From contig NZ_CP102931.1 of NCBI RefSeq assembly GCF_024734665.1, positions 1,052,001 through 1,116,000 on the forward strand: 64,000 bases of DNA, in the 5' to 3' direction. The translations under genes were made by a program, and so were the position numbers. Positions 19,970 through 29,297 of the stretch are shown piece after piece. The stretch is from Variovorax paradoxus. GTDB lineage: Bacteria > Pseudomonadota > Gammaproteobacteria > Burkholderiales > Burkholderiaceae_C. The notes beneath the pieces were generated by a model that searched no databases, was not told the DNA's origin, and worked only from the letters and a program-made list of their open reading frames with translations. Positions within the stretch are counted from its first letter, which is position 1; every line of letters starts with the position of its first letter.

Positions 19970-21531
19970 GGCGCTTCTACCGCGGACTGTTCATCGTCTG
20001 GGTCGCGCTGCGCTACGGCCTCGACGAGCTCGTGCTCACGAGCTTCAGGAAGCCCTGGCTGCTCGTCGTGGCGCGTGTCGTTTCCATCGGGCGCAACCTC
20101 GATGCACCGCGCGGCCAGCGGCTGCGCGAGGCGCTCGAACGCCTCGGCCCCATCTTCGTGAAGTTCGGCCAGGTGCTGTCGACCCGGCGCGACCTGCTGC
20201 CGCCCGACATCGCCGACGAGCTGGCCTTTTTGCAGGACCGCGTGCCGCCGTTCCCGTCGGCGGTGGCCATTGCCACCATCGAACGCGCATTCCGCCGCCC
20301 GGTGGGCGACGTGTTCGTGCAGTTCGACGAAACGCCCATCGCCAGCGCGTCGATCGCGCAGGTGCACTTCGCGACCATTCGCACCAACCAGGGCGATGTA
20401 CGCGAAGTGGCAGTCAAGGTGCTGCGCCCCAACATGCGCGGCGTGATCGAGAAAGACCTGGCGCTGATGGCCATGATGGCCGGCTGGCTTGAGAACCTCT
20501 CGGCCGACGGCAAGCGCCTGAAGCCGCGCGAGGTGGTCGGCGAGTTCGACAAGTACCTGCACGACGAGCTCGACCTGGTGCGCGAGGCCGCCAACGCCGC
20601 CCAGCTGCGCCGCAACATGGCCGAGCTCGACCTGGTGCTGATCCCCGAGATGTTCTGGGACTTCTGCCACCCCGAGGTCATCGTGATGGAGCGCATGAAG
20701 GGCGTGCCCATCGCGCAGATGGACCGCCTGCGCGCGGCCGGCGTCGACATTCCCAAGCTCGCGCGCGACGGCGTCACGATCTTCTTCACGCAGGTGTTCC
20801 GCGACGGCTTCTTCCATGCCGACATGCACCCCGGCAACATCCAGGTGAGCCTGGAGCCCGAGACCTTCGGGCGCTACATCTCGCTGGACTTCGGGATCAT
20901 CGGCACGCTGACCGAGTCGGACAAGGAATACCTCGCGCAGAACTTCGTGGCCTTTTTCCGGCGCGACTACAAGCGCGTGGCCGAACTGCATCTCGAAAGC
21001 GGCTGGGTGCCGGTGGGCACCCGCATCGACGAGCTGGAGGGCGCCATCCGCACCGTGTGCGAGCCGTACTTCGACCGGCCGCTGAAAGAGATTTCGCTGG
21101 GCATGGTGCTGATGCGCCTGTTCCAGACCTCGCGCCGCTTTCACGTCGAGATCCAGCCGCAGCTGGTGCTGCTGCAGAAGACGCTGCTCAACATCGAGGG
21201 CCTGGGCCGCAACATCGACCCCGAACTCGACCTCTGGGCCACGGCCAAGCCCTTTCTCGAGAAGTGGATGGTCGACCAGATCGGCCCCAAGAAGCTGCTG
21301 CAGCAGCTCAAGGCCGAGGCACCGCGATACGCCAAGCTGCTGCCCCAGCTTCCTCGATTGCTGCACGATTTCCTGGAAAATCGCCCCTCCGACAACCGCC
21401 GCGAGCTGCTCGAACTGCTGGCTCAGCAGAAGCGCACCAACCGGTTGCTGCAAATCATCGTCAGTAGTGGCATAGGTTTTGTATTGGGGTTGCTCGTAAT
21501 GCAAGTGCTGATGCGCGTGCGCTTTTTCTAG
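19966..21531 (+). CDS. ubiB: ubiquinone biosynthesis protein UbiB (atypical kinase/ATPase)
   Basis: A 521-residue ABC1/ADCK/UbiB-family protein needed for ubiquinone synthesis. It carries the family hallmark KFGQ at 66-69, an Ala-rich nucleotide loop ([11 protein letters not shown]) instead of the usual Gly-rich loop, a VKVLRP lysine, HADMHPGN and LDFGIIG. Two C-terminal hydrophobic helices (about 488-521) anchor it in the membrane. The ATG overlaps the ubiJ stop by four bases. Confidence 0.97.
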   Translation: MRRFYRGLFIVWVALRYGLDELVLTSFRKPWLLVVARVVSIGRNLDAPRGQRLREALERLGPIFVKFGQVLSTRRDLLPPDIADELAFLQDRVPPFPSAVAIATIERAFRRPVGDVFVQFDETPIASASIAQVHFATIRTNQGDVREVAVKVLRPNMRGVIEKDLALMAMMAGWLENLSADGKRLKPREVVGEFDKYLHDELDLVREAANAAQLRRNMAELDLVLIPEMFWDFCHPEVIVMERMKGVPIAQMDRLRAAGVDIPKLARDGVTIFFTQVFRDGFFHADMHPGNIQVSLEPETFGRYISLDFGIIGTLTESDKEYLAQNFVAFFRRDYKRVAELHLESGWVPVGTRIDELEGAIRTVCEPYFDRPLKEISLGMVLMRLFQTSRRFHVEIQPQLVLLQKTLLNIEGLGRNIDPELDLWATAKPFLEKWMVDQIGPKKLLQQLKAEAPRYAKLLPQLPRLLHDFLENRPSDNRRELLELLAQQKRTNRLLQIIVSSGIGFVLGLLVMQVLMRVRFF

Positions 21532-21544
21532 AGGAGTCTCCGCC

Positions 21545-22993
21545 GTGTTGTTGACGCTGGTCATCGTCTATCTGCTGGTCACCATCGCAATCGGCCTCTA
21601 TGCCGCCAAGCGGGTGAAGAACACCACCGACTTCGCCATTGCCGGGCGGCACCTGCCGCTCTTCATGATCGTCACGACCACCTTTGCCACGTGGTTCGGC
21701 TCCGAAACGGTGCTCGGCATACCGGCCAAGTTCATCGAGGGCGGGCTCAACGGCGTGGTCGAAGACCCGTTTGGCGCGGGCACCTGCCTGATCCTGGTGG
21801 GCCTGTTCTTCGCGGGCAAGCTCTACCGCATGACGCTGCTGACCATCAGCGACTACTACCGCGAGCGCTACGGCCGCACGGTGGAAGTGGCCTGCTCGCT
21901 CATCATCATGCTGAGCTACCTGGGCTGGGTGTCGGCGCAGGTCACGGCGCTGGGGCTGGTGTTCAACCTGCTGTCGGGCGACGCCATCAGCATCCCGGTG
22001 GGCATGGTGATCGGGGTGGTTTCGATCCTGGCCTACACGCTGTTCGGCGGCATGTGGTCGGTGGCGGTGACCGACTTCATGCAGATGATCATCCTGGTGG
22101 CCGGCCTGGCCGTCATCGCGGTGTTCGCGGGCAACATGGCCGGCGGCGCCGACAAGGTGGTGGCCTTTGCCGTGAGCAAGGATCTCTTCAAGTTCTGGCC
22201 CGAGCCGAGCTGGCACGACATGGTGTTCTTCTTTGCGGCCGCCATCACGATGATGCTGGGCTCTATTCCGCAGCAGGACGTGTTCCAGCGCGTGATGTCG
22301 GCCAACAGCGTGAAGGCGGCCCAGCGCGGCCCGGTGATCGGCGGCGTGGCGTACATCCTGTTCGCCTTTGTGCCGATGTTCCTGGTGGCCAGCGCGTTGC
22401 TGATCATGCCGGAGCAAACCGCCACGCTGCTGAAGGAAGATCCGCAGAAGGTGCTGCCCACGCTGGTGCTGCAGAAGATGCCGTTCGTGATGCAGGTGCT
22501 GTTCTTTGGTGCGCTGCTGTCTGCCATCAAGTCGACCGCCTCGGCCACCTTGCTGGCGCCCAGCGTCACTTTCACCGAGAACATCTGGCGCCAGTTCCGT
22601 CCGGCCGGCACCGACCGCCAGAACCTCATGACGATGCGCATCACGGTGCTGCTGTTCAGCGCGGCCGTGCTGGCCTACGCGATCCGCATGCAGGGCACGC
22701 CGATCTACGAACTGGTGTCGGGTGCCTACCAGGTGCCGCTGGTGGGGGCCTTCGTGCCGCTGGTGTGCGGCCTGTACTGGCGCCGCGCCAGCACCCAGGG
22801 AGCAGTCGCTTCGATCGTCCTGGGCATCGGCGTGTGGCTGCTGTTTCTGTGGATGCCCTGGGGCAGCGCGTTCCCGGCCCAGTTGGCGGGCGTGCTCTGC
22901 TCGTTCGTGGGCATGGTGGCCGGCTCGCTGCTGCCGCAATGGTTGGCGAACACTCACACGCCGCACCGCCCGCTGGCCACCGAGCCAGCCTGA
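21545..22993 (+). CDS. sodium:solute symporter family protein
   Basis: A 482-residue transporter of the SSS family with about 12-13 helices. The GTG start at 21545 follows GAGGAG by about 8 bases. Segments such as TTFATWFGSETVLGIPAKF in helices 2-3 and GALLSAIKSTASATLLAPS later fit the Na+-binding core of the family. It lies 13 bases after ubiB on the same strand and may be co-transcribed. The substrate cannot be read from sequence; relatives carry proline, pantothenate, organic acids or sugars. Confidence 0.9.
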   Translation: MLLTLVIVYLLVTIAIGLYAAKRVKNTTDFAIAGRHLPLFMIVTTTFATWFGSETVLGIPAKFIEGGLNGVVEDPFGAGTCLILVGLFFAGKLYRMTLLTISDYYRERYGRTVEVACSLIIMLSYLGWVSAQVTALGLVFNLLSGDAISIPVGMVIGVVSILAYTLFGGMWSVAVTDFMQMIILVAGLAVIAVFAGNMAGGADKVVAFAVSKDLFKFWPEPSWHDMVFFFAAAITMMLGSIPQQDVFQRVMSANSVKAAQRGPVIGGVAYILFAFVPMFLVASALLIMPEQTATLLKEDPQKVLPTLVLQKMPFVMQVLFFGALLSAIKSTASATLLAPSVTFTENIWRQFRPAGTDRQNLMTMRITVLLFSAAVLAYAIRMQGTPIYELVSGAYQVPLVGAFVPLVCGLYWRRASTQGAVASIVLGIGVWLLFLWMPWGSAFPAQLAGVLCSFVGMVAGSLLPQWLANTHTPHRPLATEPA

Positions 22994-23016
22994 AGCCCGG
23001 GCTCGGCGGTCGGGCT

Positions 23017-23047
23017 GGGCGCCCTTTGGCAGGGGCGCCCCTATAAT
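23017..23047 (+). promoter_or_regulatory. GC hairpin followed by a TATAAT element before fmdB
   Basis: GGGCGCCC occurs twice (23017-23024 and 23033-23040) around an 8-base loop, giving an all-GC 8-bp stem. TATAAT follows at 23042-23047, 49 bases before fmdB. The TATAAT is a perfect -10 sequence, but no -35 lies at the right distance. Either the promoter depends on an activator or an extended element, or the hairpin is the end of the symporter transcript. Confidence 0.4.
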
Positions 23048-23095
23048 CGAGGGCTTTGCGAGCGGCAGCTGCGCCGCTTTTTGACCTCATTTCCC

Positions 23096-23431
23096 ATGCC
23101 CATCTACGCCTACAAGTGCAGCGCCTGCGGCTTTGCCAAAGACGCCCTGCAAAAGATGTCCGACGCGCCCCTGACGGTGTGTCCGGCGTGCGGTGCGAGC
23201 GCATTCGAAAAGCAGGTCACGGCAGCCGGCTTCCAGCTCAAGGGCTCGGGCTGGTACGTGACTGATTTCCGTGAGGGCGGCGGCAAGAAGGCCGAGCCTG
23301 CCACGGCGCCCGTGTCGAGTGACGGTGCCAAGTCCACCGAATCTTCCTCTTCCGCCGCCGCGCCGAGCCCCGCTCCGGCGCCCGCGGCACCGGCCCCAGC
23401 GCCGGCTGCTGCTGCCAAGAGCGGCGACTGA
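23096..23431 (+). CDS. FmdB-family zinc ribbon protein
   Basis: A 111-residue protein. It starts MPIYAYKC, the near-invariant FmdB N-terminus, so I set the start at 23096 and not at the upstream in-frame ATG. The zinc ribbon ligands are Cys8, Cys11, Cys29 and Cys32. The C-terminal half (about 62-111) is Ser, then Pro/Ala-rich low complexity. It lies 9 bases before the DUF502 gene and upstream of aspS. FmdB was first linked to amide operon regulation; the general role is unknown. Confidence 0.93.
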   Translation: MPIYAYKCSACGFAKDALQKMSDAPLTVCPACGASAFEKQVTAAGFQLKGSGWYVTDFREGGGKKAEPATAPVSSDGAKSTESSSSAAAPSPAPAPAAPAPAPAAAAKSGD

Positions 23432-23440
23432 TCGAACACC

Positions 23441-24073
23441 ATGCTCGCCCTGCGCAAATGGTTGCTGTCCGGCCTGCTGGTCATCGTGCCGCTGGTCATC
23501 ACGCTCGGCGTGCTGAACTGGATCATCGGCACGCTCGACCAGACGCTGTGGCTGCTGCCCGAGCAATGGCAGGTCTGGCTCAGCGACCACAAGGTGCGCG
23601 GCCTGGGCGTGCTGCTCACGCTGGCGATCCTGCTGGTGGTGGGCGCCACCGCCAGCAACTTCGTCGGCAAGCGCCTGCTGGGCTGGGGCGACGCCGTGGT
23701 ACGGCGCATTCCGGTGGTGCGCTCGATCTACTCCAGCGTCAAGCAGGTGTCGGACACGCTGTTCTCCGAGAACGGCAATGCCTTTCGCACCGCGGTGCTG
23801 ATCCAATGGCCGCGCGAAGGCGTGTGGACCATCGCCTTCGTCACCGGTGCGCCCGGCAACGAAGTCGCTGAACACCTCGGCGAAGAGGAATTCCTCAGCG
23901 TCTACGTGCCGACCACGCCCAACCCCACGGGCGGCTACTTCGTGATGCTCAAGCGCAGCGACTGCATCGAACTGAAGATGAGCGTGGACGAAGCGCTCAA
24001 GTACATCGTCTCGATGGGGGTGGTCGTTCCAGGCGGCCCCACCACGGTGGCGGTGAAATCTTCCAACTCATAA
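23441..24073 (+). CDS. DUF502 family membrane protein
   Basis: A 210-residue inner-membrane protein with two N-terminal helices (about 8-30 and 55-78) and a soluble C-terminal part containing the family segments [16 protein letters not shown] and [18 protein letters not shown]. It lies between fmdB and aspS, an order I recognise from other beta- and gammaproteobacteria. The function is not known. Confidence 0.92.
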   Translation: MLALRKWLLSGLLVIVPLVITLGVLNWIIGTLDQTLWLLPEQWQVWLSDHKVRGLGVLLTLAILLVVGATASNFVGKRLLGWGDAVVRRIPVVRSIYSSVKQVSDTLFSENGNAFRTAVLIQWPREGVWTIAFVTGAPGNEVAEHLGEEEFLSVYVPTTPNPTGGYFVMLKRSDCIELKMSVDEALKYIVSMGVVVPGGPTTVAVKSSNS

Positions 24074-24111
24074 AAAACGAACGCGCCCACAAGGCGCCGG
24101 AATGGATTCCT

Positions 24112-25917
24112 ATGGCCATGCGTACTCACTATTGCGGTCTCGTGACCGAAGCCCTGCTGGGCCAAACCGTCACCCTGTGCGGCTGGGTCAACCGTCGTCG
24201 CGACCACGGCGGCGTGATCTTCATCGACGTGCGTGACCGCGAAGGTTATGTGCAGGTGGTGTGCGACCCCGATCGCGCCTCCACCTTCGCCGTGGCCGAG
24301 AACCTGCGCAACGAGTTCTGCGTGCAGATCACGGGCCTGGTGCGCGCGCGCCCCGAAGGCACGACCAACGACCAGCTCAAGAGCGGCAAGATCGAAGTGC
24401 TGTGCCACGAACTGAAGGTGCTGAACCCGTCGGTCACGCCCCCGTTCCTGCTGGACGACGACAACCTGTCGGAAACCACCCGCCTCACGCACCGCGTGCT
24501 CGACCTGCGCCGCCCGGCCATGCAGCGCAACATGATGCTGCGCTACAAGGTGACGATGGAAACGCGCAAGTTCCTCGATGCCAACGGCTTCATCGACATC
24601 GAGACGCCAATGCTCGGCAAGTCCACGCCCGAAGGCGCGCGCGACTACCTCGTGCCCAGCCGCGTGCACGACGGCAGCTTCTTCGCGCTGCCGCAGTCGC
24701 CCCAGCTCTTCAAGCAGCTGCTGATGGTGGCCGGCTACGACCGCTACTACCAGATCGTGAAGTGCTTCCGCGATGAAGACCTGCGCGCCGACCGCCAGCC
24801 CGAATTCACGCAGATCGACATCGAGACCTCGTTCCTCGCCGAAGAGGAAATCCGCGAGATGTTCGAAGGCATGATCCGCAACGTGTTCCGCAACGCCGCT
24901 GGCATCGACCTGCCGGTGTTCCCGACCATGACGTATGCCGACGCAATGTTCAAGTACGGCTCGGACAAGCCCGACCTGCGCGTGAAGCTCGAATTCACCG
25001 AGCTGACGGAACTGATGAAGCGCGTCGAGTTCAAGGTGTTCTCGAATGCCGCCACCATGACCGGCGGCCGCGTGGTGGCGCTGCGTGTGCCCGGCGGCGG
25101 CGCCGAAGGCGGCCTGTCGCGCGGCGAAATCGACGCGTACCAGGAGTTCGTCAAGATCTATGGCGCCAAGGGCCTGGCCTATATCAAGGTCAACGACGCG
25201 CAAGCCGGCCGCGAAGGCCTGCAGAGCCCGATCGTGAAGAACCTCGACGACAGCACGCTGGCCGAGATCATCGCCCGCACGGGTGCGCGCAACGGCGACA
25301 TCCTGTTCTTCGGCGCCGACAAGGAAAAGGTCGTCAACGACGCCATCGGCGCGCTGCGCGTCAAGATCGGCCACAGCGCCTTCGGCAAGAAGGCGGGCCT
25401 CTTCGACGACCGTTGGGCACCGCTGTGGGTGGTGGACTTCCCGATGTTCGAGTTCGACGAGGAAGGCCAGCGCTGGAGCGCCGTGCACCATCCGTTCACC
25501 GCTCCGAAGGACGGCCATGAAGACCTCATGGACACCGCCCCCGAGAAGTGCATTGCCAAGGCCTACGACATGGTGCTCAACGGCATCGAAATGGGCGGCG
25601 GCTCGGTGCGTATCCACCGCGAGGAAGTGCAGAGCAAGGTGTTCCGCGCGCTGAAGATCAGCGCCGAAGACGCACAGCTGAAGTTCGGCTTCCTGCTGGA
25701 CGCGCTGCAGTACGGCGCGCCGCCGCACGGTGGCATTGCCATCGGCCTGGACCGCCTCGTCATGCTCATGACCGGTGCCGAGTCGATCCGCGACGTGATC
25801 GCCTTCCCCAAGACCCAGCGCGCGCAAGACCTGCTGACGCAGGCGCCGAGCCCGGTCGACGAGAAGCAGCTTCGCGAGCTGCACATCAAGCTGCGCAACA
25901 CGCCCCAAGCCGCCTGA
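24112..25917 (+). CDS. aspS: aspartyl-tRNA synthetase AspS
   Basis: A 601-residue class II aminoacyl-tRNA synthetase of bacterial length. An N-terminal OB-fold anticodon domain (about 1-105) includes [20 protein letters not shown]. Motif 2 appears as [19 protein letters not shown], the GAD insertion lies about 290-420, and motif 3 is [13 protein letters not shown]. Whether it charges only tRNA-Asp or also tRNA-Asn (non-discriminating) cannot be settled from this window. The ATG at 24118 (MRTHYCG) is an equally good start. Confidence 0.97.
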   Translation: MAMRTHYCGLVTEALLGQTVTLCGWVNRRRDHGGVIFIDVRDREGYVQVVCDPDRASTFAVAENLRNEFCVQITGLVRARPEGTTNDQLKSGKIEVLCHELKVLNPSVTPPFLLDDDNLSETTRLTHRVLDLRRPAMQRNMMLRYKVTMETRKFLDANGFIDIETPMLGKSTPEGARDYLVPSRVHDGSFFALPQSPQLFKQLLMVAGYDRYYQIVKCFRDEDLRADRQPEFTQIDIETSFLAEEEIREMFEGMIRNVFRNAAGIDLPVFPTMTYADAMFKYGSDKPDLRVKLEFTELTELMKRVEFKVFSNAATMTGGRVVALRVPGGGAEGGLSRGEIDAYQEFVKIYGAKGLAYIKVNDAQAGREGLQSPIVKNLDDSTLAEIIARTGARNGDILFFGADKEKVVNDAIGALRVKIGHSAFGKKAGLFDDRWAPLWVVDFPMFEFDEEGQRWSAVHHPFTAPKDGHEDLMDTAPEKCIAKAYDMVLNGIEMGGGSVRIHREEVQSKVFRALKISAEDAQLKFGFLLDALQYGAPPHGGIAIGLDRLVMLMTGAESIRDVIAFPKTQRAQDLLTQAPSPVDEKQLRELHIKLRNTPQAA

Positions 25918-25932
25918 TGCTCTGAGGCTCAC

Positions 25933-26409
25933 ATGACGACCAGCCCTCGACCCTGGAAGATCCCGGAGTCGGTGCTGGTCGTGATCCACACGCCGGCGCT
26001 CGATGTACTGCTGATCCGGCGTGCGGATGCCGAGACCGACTTCTGGCAGTCGGTCACCGGCAGCAAGGACGCAGCCGACGAGCCGCTCGCGCTCACCGCG
26101 GCGCGCGAGGTGGCCGAGGAAACCGGCATCCAGTGCGGCGAAGGCACGGCGCTGGCCTCGCGACTGGTCGACTGGCAGCTGCGCAACGTCTACGAGATCT
26201 ATCCGCGCTGGCGTGCCCGCTACGCGCCGGGCATCACCCACAACACCGAGCACCTGTTCGGCCTGTGCGTGCCTGAGCGCATTACGCCCACACTCGACCC
26301 GCGCGAGCACACCGACTGGCGCTGGCTGCCGTATCACGAAGCGGCGGATGCCTGCTTTTCCCCGTCGAATGCCGAAGCCATTCTGTTGCTGCCAGAATTT
26401 GCGCGATGA
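25933..26409 (+). CDS. nudB: dihydroneopterin triphosphate diphosphatase NudB
   Basis: A 158-residue Nudix hydrolase that removes pyrophosphate from 7,8-dihydroneopterin triphosphate in folate synthesis. The Nudix box runs from Gly43 to about residue 66, with REVAEETGI at 58-66. The first Gly-to-Glu spacing is six residues, not the canonical five. Opening (RPWKIPESVLVVIHT) and ending (YHEAADACFSPSNAEAI) resemble E. coli NudB. It lies 15 bases after aspS and overlaps the next gene by four bases. folE, the preceding pathway step, lies 0.8 kb downstream. Confidence 0.92.
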   Translation: MTTSPRPWKIPESVLVVIHTPALDVLLIRRADAETDFWQSVTGSKDAADEPLALTAAREVAEETGIQCGEGTALASRLVDWQLRNVYEIYPRWRARYAPGITHNTEHLFGLCVPERITPTLDPREHTDWRWLPYHEAADACFSPSNAEAILLLPEFAR

Positions 26410-27170
26410 ACCAGCCGGCAGCAGCAACGCAGAACCTCCGGGTCGCGACCTACAACATCCACAAGGGTGTTCAAGGCATCGGACCCGCACGGCGGCTCGA
26501 AATCCACAACCTCGGCCACGCCATCGAGCAGCTCGACGCCGACATCGTCTGCCTGCAGGAAGTGCGCAAGATGAACCGGCAGGCGGCTGCCCGTTTCGCG
26601 CGCTGGCCCGAGTTGCCGCAGGCCGATTTCCTCGCGCCCGAGGGCTACACCGCCGTCTACGAAACCAATGCCGTCACGCGCCACGGCGAGCACGGCAATG
26701 CGCTGCTCACGCGCTGGCCGGTGCTGCGGATCAACCATCAGGACATTTCCGACCACCGCTTCGAACAGCGCGGGCTGCTGCACGTGGTGATCGACGTGGA
26801 GGGCCGTCGGGTGCACACCATCGTGGTGCATCTGGGGCTCATCAAGGGCAGCCGGGTTCGGCAGATTGCCCGCCTGCGCGAGTTCATCGACCGCGAGGTG
26901 CCGCCCGACGAGGCCGTCGTGGTGGCGGGCGACTTCAACGACTGGGGCGCGCGCATGCGCTATGCCATGAACGCCATGGGCCTGCGCGACACCAGCGACC
27001 TGCGCGGTCCGCGTACGCTCACTTACCCCTCGCGCCTGCCGGTGGCTCAGCTCGACTTCGTCTACGGACGCAGGCTGGAGCCGCTGGCCTGCACGGTGCC
27101 GCGCGGTCCCATCTGGGCTCGCATGTCCGACCACCTGCCGCTGGTGGCCGATTTCACGCTCCTTAATTGA
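26406..27170 (+). CDS. endonuclease/exonuclease/phosphatase family protein
   Basis: A 254-residue EEP-fold enzyme. Visible active-site motifs are ATYNIHKGVQG near the N-terminus, DIVCLQEVRK (metal-binding Glu), VVAGDFNDW (Asp/Asn) and SDHLPLVADF (catalytic His near the C-terminus). The fold covers nucleases, sphingomyelinases and inositol phosphatases, so the substrate is open. The ATG overlaps the nudB stop (ATGA). Confidence 0.9.
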   Translation: MNQPAAATQNLRVATYNIHKGVQGIGPARRLEIHNLGHAIEQLDADIVCLQEVRKMNRQAAARFARWPELPQADFLAPEGYTAVYETNAVTRHGEHGNALLTRWPVLRINHQDISDHRFEQRGLLHVVIDVEGRRVHTIVVHLGLIKGSRVRQIARLREFIDREVPPDEAVVVAGDFNDWGARMRYAMNAMGLRDTSDLRGPRTLTYPSRLPVAQLDFVYGRRLEPLACTVPRGPIWARMSDHLPLVADFTLLN

Positions 27171-27243
27171 TAGCATTGCTCCAAGAAGGGACGGGCGTTG
27201 CGGGCCCGAATGTCTGGAGCCATTCACTGGTACGATCCCCGCC

Positions 27244-27975
27244 ATGCTGAGGAAAACCGACGTCGACCCGCGCCCCGATCGAAACGACGATGACGAGGGT
27301 ACGCCCGTCTCCGTAAAGATCCGTGAGCGCCTCACCGCGGCGCGCAAGCGCTTCAACGCCAACGACAACATCGCCGAGTTCATCGAGCCCGGCGAGCTGG
27401 AAGCTTTGCTCGACGAGGTCGAGGTCAAGATGAAGGGCGTGCTCCAGAGCCTGGTCATCGACGTCGAGAACGACCACAACACCGACAACACCGCACGGCG
27501 CGTCGCCAAGATGTACCTGAACGAGGTGTTCCGGGGCCGCTACGTGGCGCCGCCCTCGCTCACCGAGTTTCCCAACGCCGAGCACCTGAACGAGCTGATG
27601 ATCGTCGGCCCGATCACCGTGCGCAGCGCCTGCTCGCACCACTTCTGCCCGATCATCGGCAAGCTCTGGATCGGGGTGATGCCCAACGAGCACACCAACG
27701 TGATCGGCCTGTCGAAGTACGCACGCCTGGCCGAGTGGGTCATGGGTCGTCCCCAGATCCAGGAAGAAGCCGTGGTGCAACTGGCCGACCTGATCCAGGA
27801 AAAGACGCAGCCCGACGGCCTCGCGCTGGTCATGGAAGCCGAGCATTTCTGCATGGCCTGGCGCGGCGTGAAGGAAATGGACAGCAAGATGATCAACTCC
27901 GTGATGCGCGGCGTGTTCCTCAAAGACCCGAGCCTGCGCCGCGAATTCCTTTCTCTCCTTCCCCGAAAGAGCTGA
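27244..27975 (+). CDS. folE: GTP cyclohydrolase I FolE
   Basis: A 243-residue enzyme converting GTP to 7,8-dihydroneopterin triphosphate, the entry to folate and, via QueD, to queuosine. The zinc-site motifs are CSHHFCPI and EHFCMAWRG. The N-terminus has a charged extension (about 1-25). Its product is the substrate of NudB (25933-26409) and of QueD-type enzymes (45895-46257). It is followed after 3 bases by a BLUF gene. Confidence 0.94.
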   Translation: MLRKTDVDPRPDRNDDDEGTPVSVKIRERLTAARKRFNANDNIAEFIEPGELEALLDEVEVKMKGVLQSLVIDVENDHNTDNTARRVAKMYLNEVFRGRYVAPPSLTEFPNAEHLNELMIVGPITVRSACSHHFCPIIGKLWIGVMPNEHTNVIGLSKYARLAEWVMGRPQIQEEAVVQLADLIQEKTQPDGLALVMEAEHFCMAWRGVKEMDSKMINSVMRGVFLKDPSLRREFLSLLPRKS

Positions 27976-27978
27976 GCC

Positions 27979-28401
27979 ATGCTGGTCCGACTTCTCTACG
28001 CCAGCCGCGCCGTCGACACCAGCCCCGAGGCCATCGAGGCGATCCTCGCGCAATCGCGCACGCACAACACGACCTGCGGCATCACCGGCATCCTCTGCTA
28101 CGGCGCCGGCACCTTCCTGCAAGCCATCGAGGGTGGCCGCATGGCCATCAGCGAGCTCTACGGCCACATCCAGCGCGATGCGCGCCACAAGGATGTGGTG
28201 CTGCTGCACTACGAAGAGATTTCCGAGCGCCGTTTCGGCGGCTGGACGATGGGGCAGGTCAACCTGTCGAAGCTCAACGCATCGACGCTGCTGAAGTACT
28301 CCGAAAAGCCCGAGCTCAACCCGTACGCGGTGTCGGGCAAGGTTTCGCTGGCGCTGCTCGAAGAGCTGATGGCCACTGCCGCCATCGTCGGTCGCCACTA
28401 G
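27979..28401 (+). CDS. BLUF-domain blue-light sensor
   Basis: A 140-residue short BLUF protein: one flavin-binding photoreceptor domain (about 1-95) and a C-terminal helical cap of about 45 residues, with no enzymatic output domain. All photocycle residues are visible: Tyr7, Asn30, Gln48, Trp89 and Met91 (GGWTMG). The 18, 41 and 2 residue spacings match those of AppA. Short BLUF proteins signal by protein-protein contact. The start lies 3 bases after folE and the stop 10 bases before the EamA gene, so it is probably transcribed with folE. Confidence 0.95.
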   Translation: MLVRLLYASRAVDTSPEAIEAILAQSRTHNTTCGITGILCYGAGTFLQAIEGGRMAISELYGHIQRDARHKDVVLLHYEEISERRFGGWTMGQVNLSKLNASTLLKYSEKPELNPYAVSGKVSLALLEELMATAAIVGRH

Positions 28402-28411
28402 TCCGGCAGGG

Positions 28412-29293
28412 GTGCCACTCTCCGCATTCGCGCTGATCCTGCTCGCCGGGATCGTTCACGCAGGCTGGAACATCGCCGCCAAGAAGGCGAATGGCGATGC
28501 ACGTTTCAGCTTCCAGACCAGCGTATTCAACATGCTCATCTGGGCGCCCGTAGGCATCACGCTGGGCTGGAACGTGGTGCCAGGCTGGGGCCTGACCGAG
28601 TGGGGCTTCGTCGTGCTCAGCGGCGTGCTGCACATCTTCTATTTCATCGTGCTGCTGCGCGGCTATCGCAAGTCTGACCTCACGGTGGTCTACCCGCTCG
28701 CGCGCGGCTCGGGGCCGCTGCTGTCGTCGCTGGTGGCGGTGCTCTTCCTGGGCGAGAAGATCAGCCTGGTTGGCGTGGCAGGCATTGCAGGCGTGGTGGG
28801 CGGCGTGTTTCTCGTTGCGGGTGGGCCCAAGCTGTGGCGCAAGGCGCATGACCCGGCGCAGCGCGAGCGCGTGCACAAGGGCATCCGCTACGGTGTGCTG
28901 ACCGGTGGCTTCATCGCGGCGTACACCGTGACCGACAGCTACGCAGTCAAGTTTCTCGCGATGTCGCCGATCCTGCTCGACTACTTCGGCAATCTCGTGC
29001 GCATGGTGCTGCTGGCGCCCGTTGCGCTGAAGGACCGCGCGACCACTGCGCGCATGTGGCGTGAGCAGTGGAAGTACGCGCTGCTGGTGGCGGCGGTCAG
29101 CCCGGTGTCGTATGTGCTCGTGCTGTACGCGGTGCAGCAGGCGCCGATCTCGCACGTCGCGCCGGCGCGCGAGGTGTCGATGCTGTTCGCTGCACTGATC
29201 GGCGGCCACCTGCTGCGCGAAGGCGACCGGCTGCTGCGGCTGCTGGGCGCGCTGTTCATCGCCGCCGGGGTGGTGGCGCTCGCGATGGGCTGA
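28412..29293 (+). CDS. EamA/DMT-family transporter
   Basis: A 293-residue drug/metabolite transporter with ten predicted helices in two EamA repeats. The N-terminal part includes IVHAGWNIAAKKANGD and the middle GPLLSSLVAVLFLGEKISLVG, a typical EamA repeat end. The GTG start at 28412 follows GGCAGG. It is probably an exporter of a small metabolite; the substrate is unknown. Confidence 0.9.
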   Translation: MPLSAFALILLAGIVHAGWNIAAKKANGDARFSFQTSVFNMLIWAPVGITLGWNVVPGWGLTEWGFVVLSGVLHIFYFIVLLRGYRKSDLTVVYPLARGSGPLLSSLVAVLFLGEKISLVGVAGIAGVVGGVFLVAGGPKLWRKAHDPAQRERVHKGIRYGVLTGGFIAAYTVTDSYAVKFLAMSPILLDYFGNLVRMVLLAPVALKDRATTARMWREQWKYALLVAAVSPVSYVLVLYAVQQAPISHVAPAREVSMLFAALIGGHLLREGDRLLRLLGALFIAAGVVALAMG

Positions 29294-29297
29294 TGCG

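Noticed and set aside
23935..26490. Open frame of 851 codons on the minus strand
   Set aside because: It lies antisense to aspS and nudB, which have clear motifs throughout.
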